Origin: JBLHKS01 sp047620505 | GTDB taxonomy: Bacteria; Verrucomicrobiota; Verrucomicrobiia; Verrucomicrobiales; DEV007 | Length of the DNA: 14,909 nucleotides | Reading direction: 5' to 3' | NCBI GenBank assembly: GCA_047620505.1 | Contig: JBLHKS010000174.1 | Span: 1 to 14,909 of the forward strand | Shown here: piece by piece, positions 6,278 through 13,765 of the stretch | Position numbering within the stretch: position 1 is the first letter of the stretch | Layout of the letters: each line of letters opens with the position of its first letter | Position numbers and translations under genes: made by a program | The notes under the pieces: generated by a model | Database searches by the model: none | The model's input: only the letters and a program-made list of their open reading frames with translations | Told to the model about the DNA's origin: nothing

Positions 6278-9200
6278 ATGAGTTCTATCAGCTCTCCAAT
6301 CACTGAGGACGGTCTGCGAAACCTCCCGAGACCGATCGTCGATAAGCTTCGGCGGATGATCTCGCGCGTCAGGCGGCTCGCCGTCATGAAAGGCCTGTTC
6401 ACCGTCCTCGCAATCGGCCTTTGCTGCATCCTCGCGATCATGGCGATCGACGGTGCGGTGACGATTTTTTCGACCGAGATCCGATGGGGGCTTTCGCTGA
6501 CTGCGCTCATCGTCACGGGCATCGCAACCTGGTGGTTCGTTTTCCGACCGGCGACCAGACGAATCAACCTCACGGCGATCGCGCGCTACGTAGAGGAGAA
6601 GCATCCCGAGCTTCAGGAATCGATTTCCTCCGCTGTCGAGCTGAACGCGAGCAAAGACCCGAACTCGATCAAGGGTTCGCAGGAGCTGATCAACGAGGTC
6701 ATCAAAATGGCGACTCACGACGTCAGCACGGTTTCCGCTCGTAAAGAATTCGACTCTGGTCCGGTTCGCAAATGGGCCTACGTCGCGCTCGGCGTTGCCG
6801 GATTTCTCGCTCTGACGCTTTTGATCTGGCCGCCGGCTCGCACGCTTCTTGCCCGCGCGTTTGCGCCGTTTCTTGAGGGTGGAAACGCCTACGCCCACAC
6901 GATGGATATTTTGCCGGGCCACATCACGGTCCCTCAGGGCTCAGACGTCACCATCGAGATGGCGATCACAAAACGCCGTCTGAACCACGCCGTTGTCCAT
7001 CGCCGGGAGCTCGGCCAGGAAGAAATCGGCGAGGAGAGCATGGATTTGATGGGTCAGCAGGACGACGAAACCCGCAATTTCCAGCGGACGTTTCCGAACG
7101 TTCAGAAGAGCTTTCAGTATCGCGTTTACGCAGGCAGCGCGCTCAGCGGATTCTACGACGTCACGGTCGTCCCACCGCCGGTCATCGAGGAACTCACGGT
7201 CCGCTACGACTACCCGGAGTACACGGAAATTCCGCCATCTGAAGGCGTGAGCGAGACGGGCGAAATCCGCGCGCTCCAAAACACCTTGGTTACCGTTCGC
7301 GCCCGCACGAACCGGCCGATGACGGACGCGAAACTCCTTCTCGGCGTTCGGGAAAATGCTCCAAGCGAGCCCGAAGCTGGCGCGGATCCAAATGTGATCG
7401 AGTGGCAGTTTTCCCTCGCTCCACGAATGAAAGGCGAGTGGCACATCCAGCTCAAAGACGATTTTGGATTCGAAAACACGCCCACGTTCGCGACTTTTGA
7501 ATCGATCCCGGATCGCGCACCGGCAGTCACTTTGATTTCGCCTGAAACTCGTGAACTCCGTCTCAAGCCGACCGAGTTTTTGCCGATCGATTACGGCGTG
7601 GACGAGGATTTTGGTTTCACGGCCGCCACGCTTCTGGTGAGGCTGAATGGTCAGGATCCACCACAGGAGATCGAGCAGCAGCTGCCAGCTCGCACCGGTC
7701 AAGGAGGAAGCAGCTGGACGGGATCCTCGCCGCTGGAATTGGCGAAACTCGATCTCGATAATATTCGCTACCTCACGGTTCAGGTTCAGGTGGAAGACAA
7801 TTTGCCGACTCGCCTCAAAGGAACTCAAAAGGGCCGAAGCGAAGAGATCAAAATCAATCTAGATCGCAACGCGCAATCGCTTGTCCAACAGGTTTTCGAA
7901 GCGCAGGAACGCGAAATCCGTGAGGAACTTCAGAAGGCCAAGCAGGACCTTCAAGAGGCGTCCAACGAGCAGAAACAAGCTCGCGACCGGATGACAAAAT
8001 CGGAGGAACTCACGCCGGAAGCGCTCCAGGATCTGGACGAAACCCGCCAACAGCTGGCTGAAGCCGAGGAGCGTCTGGAAGCCTTGGCTGAGCGAATGGA
8101 CGAGACGGTTTTCGATGATCGGGCTGAGGAAATCGCCGCGATCGCTGAAGAAAACGTCGAGCCCGCCCGCGAGGAAGCCGAGACGATTCCGCTCTCCGAC
8201 GATCGTGAAGAGCGACTCGCGCAGACCGTTGAGATCGACGAGGAAATCAAGGAAGCGTTAGAGCGGATTGACGACGTTCTCGAGAACCTCCAGGAAGCCA
8301 GAGAGGAAGTCCAAGCGGTCGCCGAATTGACTGAGGCAGCTAACGAACAGCAGCGTCTCGCCCAGGAAGCTGAAGAGATGGCTCAGGAGCAGCAAGCCGA
8401 GCGGGCCCAGAGCGACGCGCCGGAAAATTCTCCCGAAGACAAGAAGCTCACTCAGGAGCAAGAGCAGGAGCAGCGCGAGTGGCAGAAGGAGCAGGAGCAG
8501 GTTCAACGCGAGGTTGCGGAAATGGTCCGCGAAAACGACGAAGCGCTCGCCGAAACCCTGGAGCAGCAGGAGCAACGGGCTCAAGAACTCGCGGAGCAGG
8601 CTCAGGAACTTGCGGAGGATCAAGAGGAGATTCGCGAGATGACCCAGCTCGCTCGGGATCCTGAACAGGCTGAGCAGCTGCTGGAGGAGCTCATGACCGA
8701 GCTTCAGGAACAGCAGGACCAAATTGCTGAAGATGCGGAGACGCTTCAAGAGCAAATGGAAGAGCAGCGTCAGGAGTCGAACGAGCAACTTGACGAGGCT
8801 GTCGAAGATGCGCAGGAGGCTTCTGAAGAGTTAGCCCAAAATGACCCTCAGGGAGCCCAGGAGGACGCTGAGGACGCGGCTGAGAATTTCGAGCAAGCCG
8901 CTGACGATGCCGAGCAGCAGGCTGGCGAAAATGCGCTCGAAGAAATGGCCCAGGAGATGCTCGAAGACGCCGTTGAGGCCGAGCAGCAGCAGATAGCTCA
9001 AAACAATCCGCAGCCGCAGGAAAATCAGCCCGACCCTAACGATCAACCAGGCCAGAACGACAACGATACTCCGGAACCTGGCGAGCCGACTGCGGAAGAG
9101 CAGGCGGCGGCCGAGGCGCAGGCGGAAGAAAATATGGCTGAGGCGATCGCGCAGGTTGCCGAGCAGGCCGCTGAGATGGCGCAGGAAGATCAGGGCGCGC

Positions 9201-11104
9201 CAATCACGGAAGAGCAATTCGAGCAGGCGCTTGACCAGGCTGGCGAGCAGATGGCTCAAGCCCAGGAGGAAAACGAGGAAGCCAGCGCTGAGCAGATTGC
9301 ACAGGCAGCCGAGGAAGCGCTCGATCAATTGGCTGAGCAAGCTCAGCAGAACGCGCCGAACGCCGAAGAAATGCAGGCAGCTGCAGAAGCTTTGAGTGAG
9401 CTGGCCGAAGCTGGCGATGAGGCGACTCCACGTGAGCAGGTGGCTGCTGCCGAAGCCGCTCAAGAGGCGCTCGCCGCCGAAGCTCAGGACCAGGCTCCGC
9501 AAGGTCAGCCGCAGCCGACTCCACAACAGCAGGAAGCGATGGCTGAGGCGCTTGAGCAGGTCGCGGACGCCGCAGCTGAGATGGCTCAGGAAGCTGGAGA
9601 GGCCGCGCAAGACGCCGTCGCTGAAGTGGCTGAGGAAGCAGGGCAACCCGAAGCCGCCGCCGAGGCTGCAGGCGAAGAAGCTGCGTCTGAGGCAGGTGAG
9701 CAGATCGCCGAAGCGCTTGGTGCAGCGGCCGAAGCGATCGCTGAAGAGTTTGCCGAACAACTTGCTGAGCAGGCAGGTCAGCCCGCTCCAGCAACGCCGG
9801 AAGCTGCTGCCGAAGCCGCTCAGGAAATGGCCGAAGCGCTTGCTGAGGCCGGAGAGCAGGCTCTCGCCGAAGCTGCCGCGGAGAATCTGGCCGAAACTCT
9901 TGCGGAAGCGCTTGCCGAAGCAGCTCAGCCCGGAGAACCCGCGCCAGGCGAGCCTCAACCGGGTCAGCCCAGCCCGGAAGCTGTTGCCGAAGCCGCAGAG
10001 CAGATGGCCGAAGCGTTAGGCGAAGCCGGCCAGGAAGCGCTCGCGGAAGCGATGGAGCAAGCCGCTCAGGCAGGCGAACCCGCACCAGCGGCCGACCCAG
10101 CAACTGCTGAGGCGCTCGCAGATTTGGGTGAACGTCAGGAAGCCGTTGCCGAAGCGCTCGAGGCGCTCGCAGAAGGCCAATTGGAAGAGGCGCTTTCGAT
10201 GCTCCAGGAGGACGTTGCCGAGGCGGCTCAAGAATTGATGGCGGAATCGCAGGAACTGACCCAACAGGCGCAGCTCGCTCAACAAAACGCGCCAGCGAAT
10301 CAGGCGAATCAGGCAGCTCAGCAATTCAGTCAGGCTCAAGCACAGGCTCGAGCCGCGACTCAGCAACTTGCGGCGGCCCAGCAGCAGCAGGACCAGGCTC
10401 AAGCGCAAGCCGAACAGCAGGCGGCTCAGGCAGCCGAGCAGGCAGGTGAACCCGCTCCAGCACCGGAATCGCCGCCCGCACCGGTTCCGCCAAACCAAGG
10501 CGAACAGTCTGTCTTGAACAATTCTCAGCAATCCCAGCAACGTTCTCAGCAAGCGCTTCAGCAGGCGGCGCAGAGATTGACTCAAGCAGCTCAGCAGTTT
10601 GGTCAGCAAGCTGAACAGGCAGCCCAACAGGCTCAGCAACAGGGCGAGGAAGGCGAAATGGTCGACGGCCAGGAACTCGCCGAGAGTTTCCAGGAAGTGT
10701 CCGAAGCAGCTCAGGCGGATTCGCCGCAAGAGGCCGCTGAGCAAGCACAGGAGGCCGCCCAACAGCTGTCTGAGCTCGCGCAGCAGGCCGCGCAAAACAT
10801 GGGTGCGTTAAGTCAGATGCAGCAGCCGCAGCCCGGTCAGGGTGAGCAAGGTCAGCCGCCGGAAACTCCGCAGGAAGTGGCTCAGCCGAACGAGAGTCAG
10901 GAGAAAAGTGCCGACATCGCAGCTGACGGCGTTCCGCCAGAGCTCGTCAAACTTGGCGTCACCGCCGCTGATTGGGCGAAACTCAAAGGCACTCTTCGCT
11001 CGGATGTCACCACCGATGGCGGCAACGGTGCTCCCGACGAGTACCAGCCATTGGTGCGCGAGTACTTCAAAATTATCTCAGAGGAAGCCCGTAAACGAGA
11101 CTAG
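6278..11104 (+). CDS. giant DUF4175-like membrane protein with a 1000-residue Ala/Glu/Gln coiled coil
   Basis: A 1608-residue protein in four parts. Residues 1-190 hold three hydrophobic helices (about 39-58, 70-88 and 167-186), with two Cys only in the first. Residues 200-525 look like beta-sandwich repeats (DVTIEMAI, ELTVRYDYPEY, LKDDFGFENTP, DYGVDEDFGF), the pattern of DUF4175-like proteins in planctomycetes and verrucomicrobia. From about 527 (SLVQQVFEAQEREIREEL) to 1545 runs an extremely long helical, low-complexity region, first Glu/Gln/Arg coiled coil and then Ala/Glu with short Pro breaks such as GEPAPA. The last 60 residues are complex again (PPELVKLGVTAADW, EYQPLVREYFKIISEEA), a conserved-looking tail. 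It is probably anchored in the inner membrane with a rod extending into the periplasm. Function is unproven; the VWA partner upstream and toroid protein downstream suggest one complex. The start is the first ATG of the frame before the hydrophobic region. Confidence 0.8.
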   Translation: MSSISSPITEDGLRNLPRPIVDKLRRMISRVRRLAVMKGLFTVLAIGLCCILAIMAIDGAVTIFSTEIRWGLSLTALIVTGIATWWFVFRPATRRINLTAIARYVEEKHPELQESISSAVELNASKDPNSIKGSQELINEVIKMATHDVSTVSARKEFDSGPVRKWAYVALGVAGFLALTLLIWPPARTLLARAFAPFLEGGNAYAHTMDILPGHITVPQGSDVTIEMAITKRRLNHAVVHRRELGQEEIGEESMDLMGQQDDETRNFQRTFPNVQKSFQYRVYAGSALSGFYDVTVVPPPVIEELTVRYDYPEYTEIPPSEGVSETGEIRALQNTLVTVRARTNRPMTDAKLLLGVRENAPSEPEAGADPNVIEWQFSLAPRMKGEWHIQLKDDFGFENTPTFATFESIPDRAPAVTLISPETRELRLKPTEFLPIDYGVDEDFGFTAATLLVRLNGQDPPQEIEQQLPARTGQGGSSWTGSSPLELAKLDLDNIRYLTVQVQVEDNLPTRLKGTQKGRSEEIKINLDRNAQSLVQQVFEAQEREIREELQKAKQDLQEASNEQKQARDRMTKSEELTPEALQDLDETRQQLAEAEERLEALAERMDETVFDDRAEEIAAIAEENVEPAREEAETIPLSDDREERLAQTVEIDEEIKEALERIDDVLENLQEAREEVQAVAELTEAANEQQRLAQEAEEMAQEQQAERAQSDAPENSPEDKKLTQEQEQEQREWQKEQEQVQREVAEMVRENDEALAETLEQQEQRAQELAEQAQELAEDQEEIREMTQLARDPEQAEQLLEELMTELQEQQDQIAEDAETLQEQMEEQRQESNEQLDEAVEDAQEASEELAQNDPQGAQEDAEDAAENFEQAADDAEQQAGENALEEMAQEMLEDAVEAEQQQIAQNNPQPQENQPDPNDQPGQNDNDTPEPGEPTAEEQAAAEAQAEENMAEAIAQVAEQAAEMAQEDQGAPITEEQFEQALDQAGEQMAQAQEENEEASAEQIAQAAEEALDQLAEQAQQNAPNAEEMQAAAEALSELAEAGDEATPREQVAAAEAAQEALAAEAQDQAPQGQPQPTPQQQEAMAEALEQVADAAAEMAQEAGEAAQDAVAEVAEEAGQPEAAAEAAGEEAASEAGEQIAEALGAAAEAIAEEFAEQLAEQAGQPAPATPEAAAEAAQEMAEALAEAGEQALAEAAAENLAETLAEALAEAAQPGEPAPGEPQPGQPSPEAVAEAAEQMAEALGEAGQEALAEAMEQAAQAGEPAPAADPATAEALADLGERQEAVAEALEALAEGQLEEALSMLQEDVAEAAQELMAESQELTQQAQLAQQNAPANQANQAAQQFSQAQAQARAATQQLAAAQQQQDQAQAQAEQQAAQAAEQAGEPAPAPESPPAPVPPNQGEQSVLNNSQQSQQRSQQALQQAAQRLTQAAQQFGQQAEQAAQQAQQQGEEGEMVDGQELAESFQEVSEAAQADSPQEAAEQAQEAAQQLSELAQQAAQNMGALSQMQQPQPGQGEQGQPPETPQEVAQPNESQEKSADIAADGVPPELVKLGVTAADWAKLKGTLRSDVTTDGGNGAPDEYQPLVREYFKIISEEARKRD
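9797..10052 (+). repeat. two direct repeats of about 79 bp, period 177 bp, inside the giant gene
   Basis: The stretch starting CCGGAAGCTGCTGCCGAAGC at 9797 recurs at 9974 (CCGGAAGCTGTTGCCGAAGC), both lasting about 79 bp with scattered differences, many silent. The encoded copies share PEA-AEAA--MAEAL-EAG--ALAEA. The 177-bp period equals 59 codons, so a whole-unit duplication keeps the frame. It indicates growth of the rod by internal duplication rather than a mobile repeat. Confidence 0.6.
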
Positions 11105-11110
11105 ATCATC

Positions 11111-12172
11111 ATGATTCGAAGAGCACTTTTTATCGCAGCGTCAGGATTGGCATTTTTGTCAGGCCCGGCAACGGCCGACATCGCCCAGAACGTCTTTTCG
11201 CAGTACCGCGCGGAAGTCGACAAGGCGACGGACGACGCCCTGAATTTCCTCGCTCGCGAGCAGCAGCCCGAAGGCCACTTCAACGATACCTACGGTCGAT
11301 CCACCGGAATCGTGTCGCTCGTTGGAATGGCGTATCTCTCAAAAGGACACGTGCCTGGCTACGGCCCGCATGGCGAACAGATCAACCTCTGCATCGACTA
11401 CGTGATCAAAAGCAAGAAGTCGAACGGGCTCCTCGATGTCGGCGATTCCGGCCACGGACCGATGTACGCCCACAACATCGCGACGCTCTTCTTGTCTGAG
11501 GTCTCTGGGATGGTTGATCCTGAGCGGCAGGATCGTCTTGAGCCGGCTCTGGCGCAGGCGACCGAATTGATTCTCCGCGCGCAGGCGATTCCAAAAAGCC
11601 GCGGCCACGAAGGCGGCTGGAGGTACAAGCCGGACTCCCGCGATAGCGATCTTTCCTGCAGCGGCTGGGCGCTGATGGCGCTCCGATCCGCTAAACTCAA
11701 CGGCGCGCCAGTGCCCGATGAGGCGATCCAGAAAGCAGTCGACTATGTCTTTAGCAAGCACGATACGCGCATGGGTCGTTTCGGCTACACCGATACGTCT
11801 GGACATGCCGAAACGTTAACTGGAAGCGGCCTTCTTTGTCTGGAACTCTGCGGTTACCACGGGCACGAAGCCACTTTCAAAGCAGGCGATTTCATCCTCC
11901 AGAATCACACTCGGCTCTTGAATCATTCGCACGAGTTTTACGGAAATTACTACAATGCTCAGGGGACGTTTCAGCTCGGCGGCAAGTACTGGGCCAAGTA
12001 CGCCGAGTGGATGTACACGACCTACCTTCCTAAGCAGAAGGCCAACGGCGCTTGGACTTCACGCAGCGTCGGCAACGCCTACGGCACCGCGATGATGGTG
12101 CTTTCGCTCACCGTTCCGTATCGGCAGTTGCCGATTTATCAGCGCGACGAAACGGTCGACGAAAACACCTGA
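11111..12172 (+). CDS. secreted prenyltransferase/squalene-oxidase-repeat (alpha/alpha toroid) protein
   Basis: A 353-residue protein starting with a signal peptide (MIRR, hydrophobic core, cleavage likely after PATA near residue 23). The mature part has repeated glycine-aromatic motifs typical of the terpenoid cyclase and prenyltransferase alpha/alpha toroid. They are PEGHFNDTYG with GIVSLVGMAYL, NGLLDVGDSG with IATLFLSEVSGM, EGGWRYKPDSRDSDLSCSGW with LMALRSAKLNG, MGRFGYTDTSG with GSGLLCLELCG, and NGAWTSRSVGNAYGTAMMVL. A DSDLS segment lies where cyclases have an acidic motif, but a full DXDD is absent. Secretion and this loss argue against hopanoid or terpene synthesis and for a binding or structural role in the envelope. 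The ATG is only 6 bp after the giant gene stop with no Shine-Dalgarno, so translation is probably coupled. It closes the operon and faces the sulfatase gene. Confidence 0.8.
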   Translation: MIRRALFIAASGLAFLSGPATADIAQNVFSQYRAEVDKATDDALNFLAREQQPEGHFNDTYGRSTGIVSLVGMAYLSKGHVPGYGPHGEQINLCIDYVIKSKKSNGLLDVGDSGHGPMYAHNIATLFLSEVSGMVDPERQDRLEPALAQATELILRAQAIPKSRGHEGGWRYKPDSRDSDLSCSGWALMALRSAKLNGAPVPDEAIQKAVDYVFSKHDTRMGRFGYTDTSGHAETLTGSGLLCLELCGYHGHEATFKAGDFILQNHTRLLNHSHEFYGNYYNAQGTFQLGGKYWAKYAEWMYTTYLPKQKANGAWTSRSVGNAYGTAMMVLSLTVPYRQLPIYQRDETVDENT

Positions 12173-12183
12173 TTTGTGGTGAT

Positions 12184-12203
12184 GTCAGGGCTTCGGCTTT
12201 GAC
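12184..12203 (+). terminator. UUCG-capped hairpin at the convergent gene junction
   Basis: GTCAGGGC (12184-12191), TTCG (12192-12195) and GCTTTGAC (12196-12203) form an 8-bp stem with two G-U pairs in the plus-strand RNA, closed by the very stable C(UUCG)G tetraloop. It starts 12 bases after the toroid-protein stop, and its left arm contains the sulfatase stop codon. No U-run follows, so it is not a textbook intrinsic terminator. It could protect the 3' end or aid termination. The same bases encode the sulfatase C-terminus (KPKP). Confidence 0.4.
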
Positions 12204-13732
12204 CCCCACCAAGTTCCGCCCGTACCGACAAAGTCCGGCTTCAGAAACGACGCAGCTTGGTTTTCGAGACTCGGCAACGTTTTCTCGCGCGTCCGGATTT
12301 TCTCCTGCTCGGCTTTCTCAGGACTGAAATTTGGATTCGGGTAAGGCATGTTCGCGTCCATCTCGTCGAGCCAGGCCATCAGCCGTTTGCCCATCGCTTG
12401 GACCCGTTCCGGATTCGCCGCCGCCACGTCCTTCTGCTCGCCCTGGTCCTCTTCGATCTGGTAAAGCTCGCGGCGATCGTCTTCATAATAGTGGATCAGC
12501 TTCCAGCCGCCTTCGCTGATGATCGCGCTCGGCTCACCTCCCTGGTTTCCGTAATGCGGGTAGTGCCAGAAAAGCGCGCGATCTGGAAACTCGCCCTCGC
12601 TCTTCAAGACCGGCACGAGGCTTTGCCCGTCAGCGTGCTGATCCGGCCGCGAATCGAGCCCTGCGAGGTCGAGTAAAGTCGGGTAGAAATCCATGTGGAT
12701 CGCTGGGACCGCGCTTTTCGATCCCGGCTCGGCTACGCCAGGAGCCACGATGTAAAACGGCTCGCGAATTCCGCCCTCCCACTGCCGACCCTTGCCGCCG
12801 CGCAGAGGCAGGTTCGAAGTCGCCTTGCCATCGCCTGCCGAGACACCTCCGTTGTCCGAAGTGAAGACGATAATCGTGTTGTCGGTCAGCCCATTTCGAT
12901 CCAGCGCCTCAAGCGCAAGACCAACTCCATCGTCCATCGCCTCGATCATTCCCGCGTAAACCGGATGGTCCTGGACCTGCCGAACCGGGCTCGTCCGATC
13001 GACGATGAACCGATTTTCGACAGCCGGCAGCTGCTGGGCCTTTTTCTGATACTTCGCCCACAATTCCGGCGTCGTCTGGATCGGCGCATGAACCTGGTAA
13101 AACGCGAGATACGCGAAAAACGGCTCGTCCTTGTGCTCATCGATGAATTTCGCCGTCTCCGCTCCTAACCGAACTGGCAGCGACTCTCCCGGAGGCCCAT
13201 CTTCCATTTTGGGATTGTTGTAGGGCGAGAAAAATCCGCCTGGAGGCGACCCGCGGTGATGCCCGCCTATATTGATCTCAAACCCGTGATCTTCCGGAAA
13301 CGACCCCTCTCCGCCAAGATGCCATTTTCCTGCAAAGAACGTCCGGTAGCCGCCTTCGCGAAACGCCTCTGCCATGCTGACGTCGTCGTGCGGAAGAACG
13401 TGATTGTACTTCGGCGGAAGCAGTTTTGTGTTTCGTTTCCAACCTTCTTCCTCAGCCGCGCCGATCCAATCCGTGATCTTCAATCGCGCTGGCGACTTTC
13501 CCGTCATGATCGCCGCGCGCGACGGGCTGCAGACCTGGCACGCCGCGTAGCCACGCGTAAATCGCATCCCGGACTTCGCGATTCGATCAATGTTAGGACT
13601 TTCGTAGAAGGTGCTGCCCTCGATGCTGAGATCGCGCCAACCGAGGTCGTCGGCAAGGATGAAAAGGACGTTCGGTTTTTCGGCGGAAGCCGCGGACAGG
13701 GTGAGAAGTAAAAAACAGAGCAGTCGTTTCAT
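12185..13732 (-). CDS. secreted Cys-type sulfatase (family S1)
   Basis: A 515-residue protein, the usual size for S1 sulfatases, that hydrolyses sulfate esters on glycans or small molecules. The signal peptide is clear (MKRLLCFLLLTLSAASA, then EKP). The mature start NVLFILADDLGW supplies calcium ligands D28 and D29. CSPSR at 68-72 is the C-x-P-S-R motif whose C68 is converted to formylglycine, within VCSPSRAAIMTGKSPARL. Other active-site residues are present: K136 and H138 (GKWHLG), H215 (YQVHAP), D293 and N294 (TSDNGG), and K314 (RGGKGRQWEGG). The C-terminal LYQIEEDQGEQKDVA is the common subdomain signature. Export and maturation by a formylglycine-generating enzyme are required, and none is in the window. 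The gene lies 33 bp downstream of the DUF4832 gene on the same strand, suggesting a shared transcript for sulfated polysaccharide use. Substrate is undetermined. Confidence 0.93.
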   Translation of the reverse strand: MKRLLCFLLLTLSAASAEKPNVLFILADDLGWRDLSIEGSTFYESPNIDRIAKSGMRFTRGYAACQVCSPSRAAIMTGKSPARLKITDWIGAAEEEGWKRNTKLLPPKYNHVLPHDDVSMAEAFREGGYRTFFAGKWHLGGEGSFPEDHGFEINIGGHHRGSPPGGFFSPYNNPKMEDGPPGESLPVRLGAETAKFIDEHKDEPFFAYLAFYQVHAPIQTTPELWAKYQKKAQQLPAVENRFIVDRTSPVRQVQDHPVYAGMIEAMDDGVGLALEALDRNGLTDNTIIVFTSDNGGVSAGDGKATSNLPLRGGKGRQWEGGIREPFYIVAPGVAEPGSKSAVPAIHMDFYPTLLDLAGLDSRPDQHADGQSLVPVLKSEGEFPDRALFWHYPHYGNQGGEPSAIISEGGWKLIHYYEDDRRELYQIEEDQGEQKDVAAANPERVQAMGKRLMAWLDEMDANMPYPNPNFSPEKAEQEKIRTREKTLPSLENQAASFLKPDFVGTGGTWWGSKPKP

Positions 13733-13742
13733 GAGGCGAAAA

Positions 13743-13747
13743 CCCTC
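13743..13747 (-). promoter_or_regulatory. ribosome binding site of the sulfatase gene
   Basis: On the minus strand GAGGG lies 10 bases before the ATG at 13732. It is the only convincing Shine-Dalgarno match before a gene in this window, and it supports both the chosen start and the signal peptide it yields. Confidence 0.5.
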
Positions 13748-13765
13748 GCGACAGCGTGGAGTTTT

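Noticed and set aside
8831..9958. Long minus-strand leucine/arginine-rich open frames opposite the giant gene
   Set aside because: The Ala/Glu/Gln-rich coding sequence (GCN, GAR, CAR) automatically gives stop-poor antisense frames. There is no complex protein sequence in them.
8400..10800. Repetitive DNA as a possible CRISPR array or satellite
   Set aside because: The repeats follow codon periodicity, vary continuously and keep one open frame; there are no unique spacers between identical repeats.
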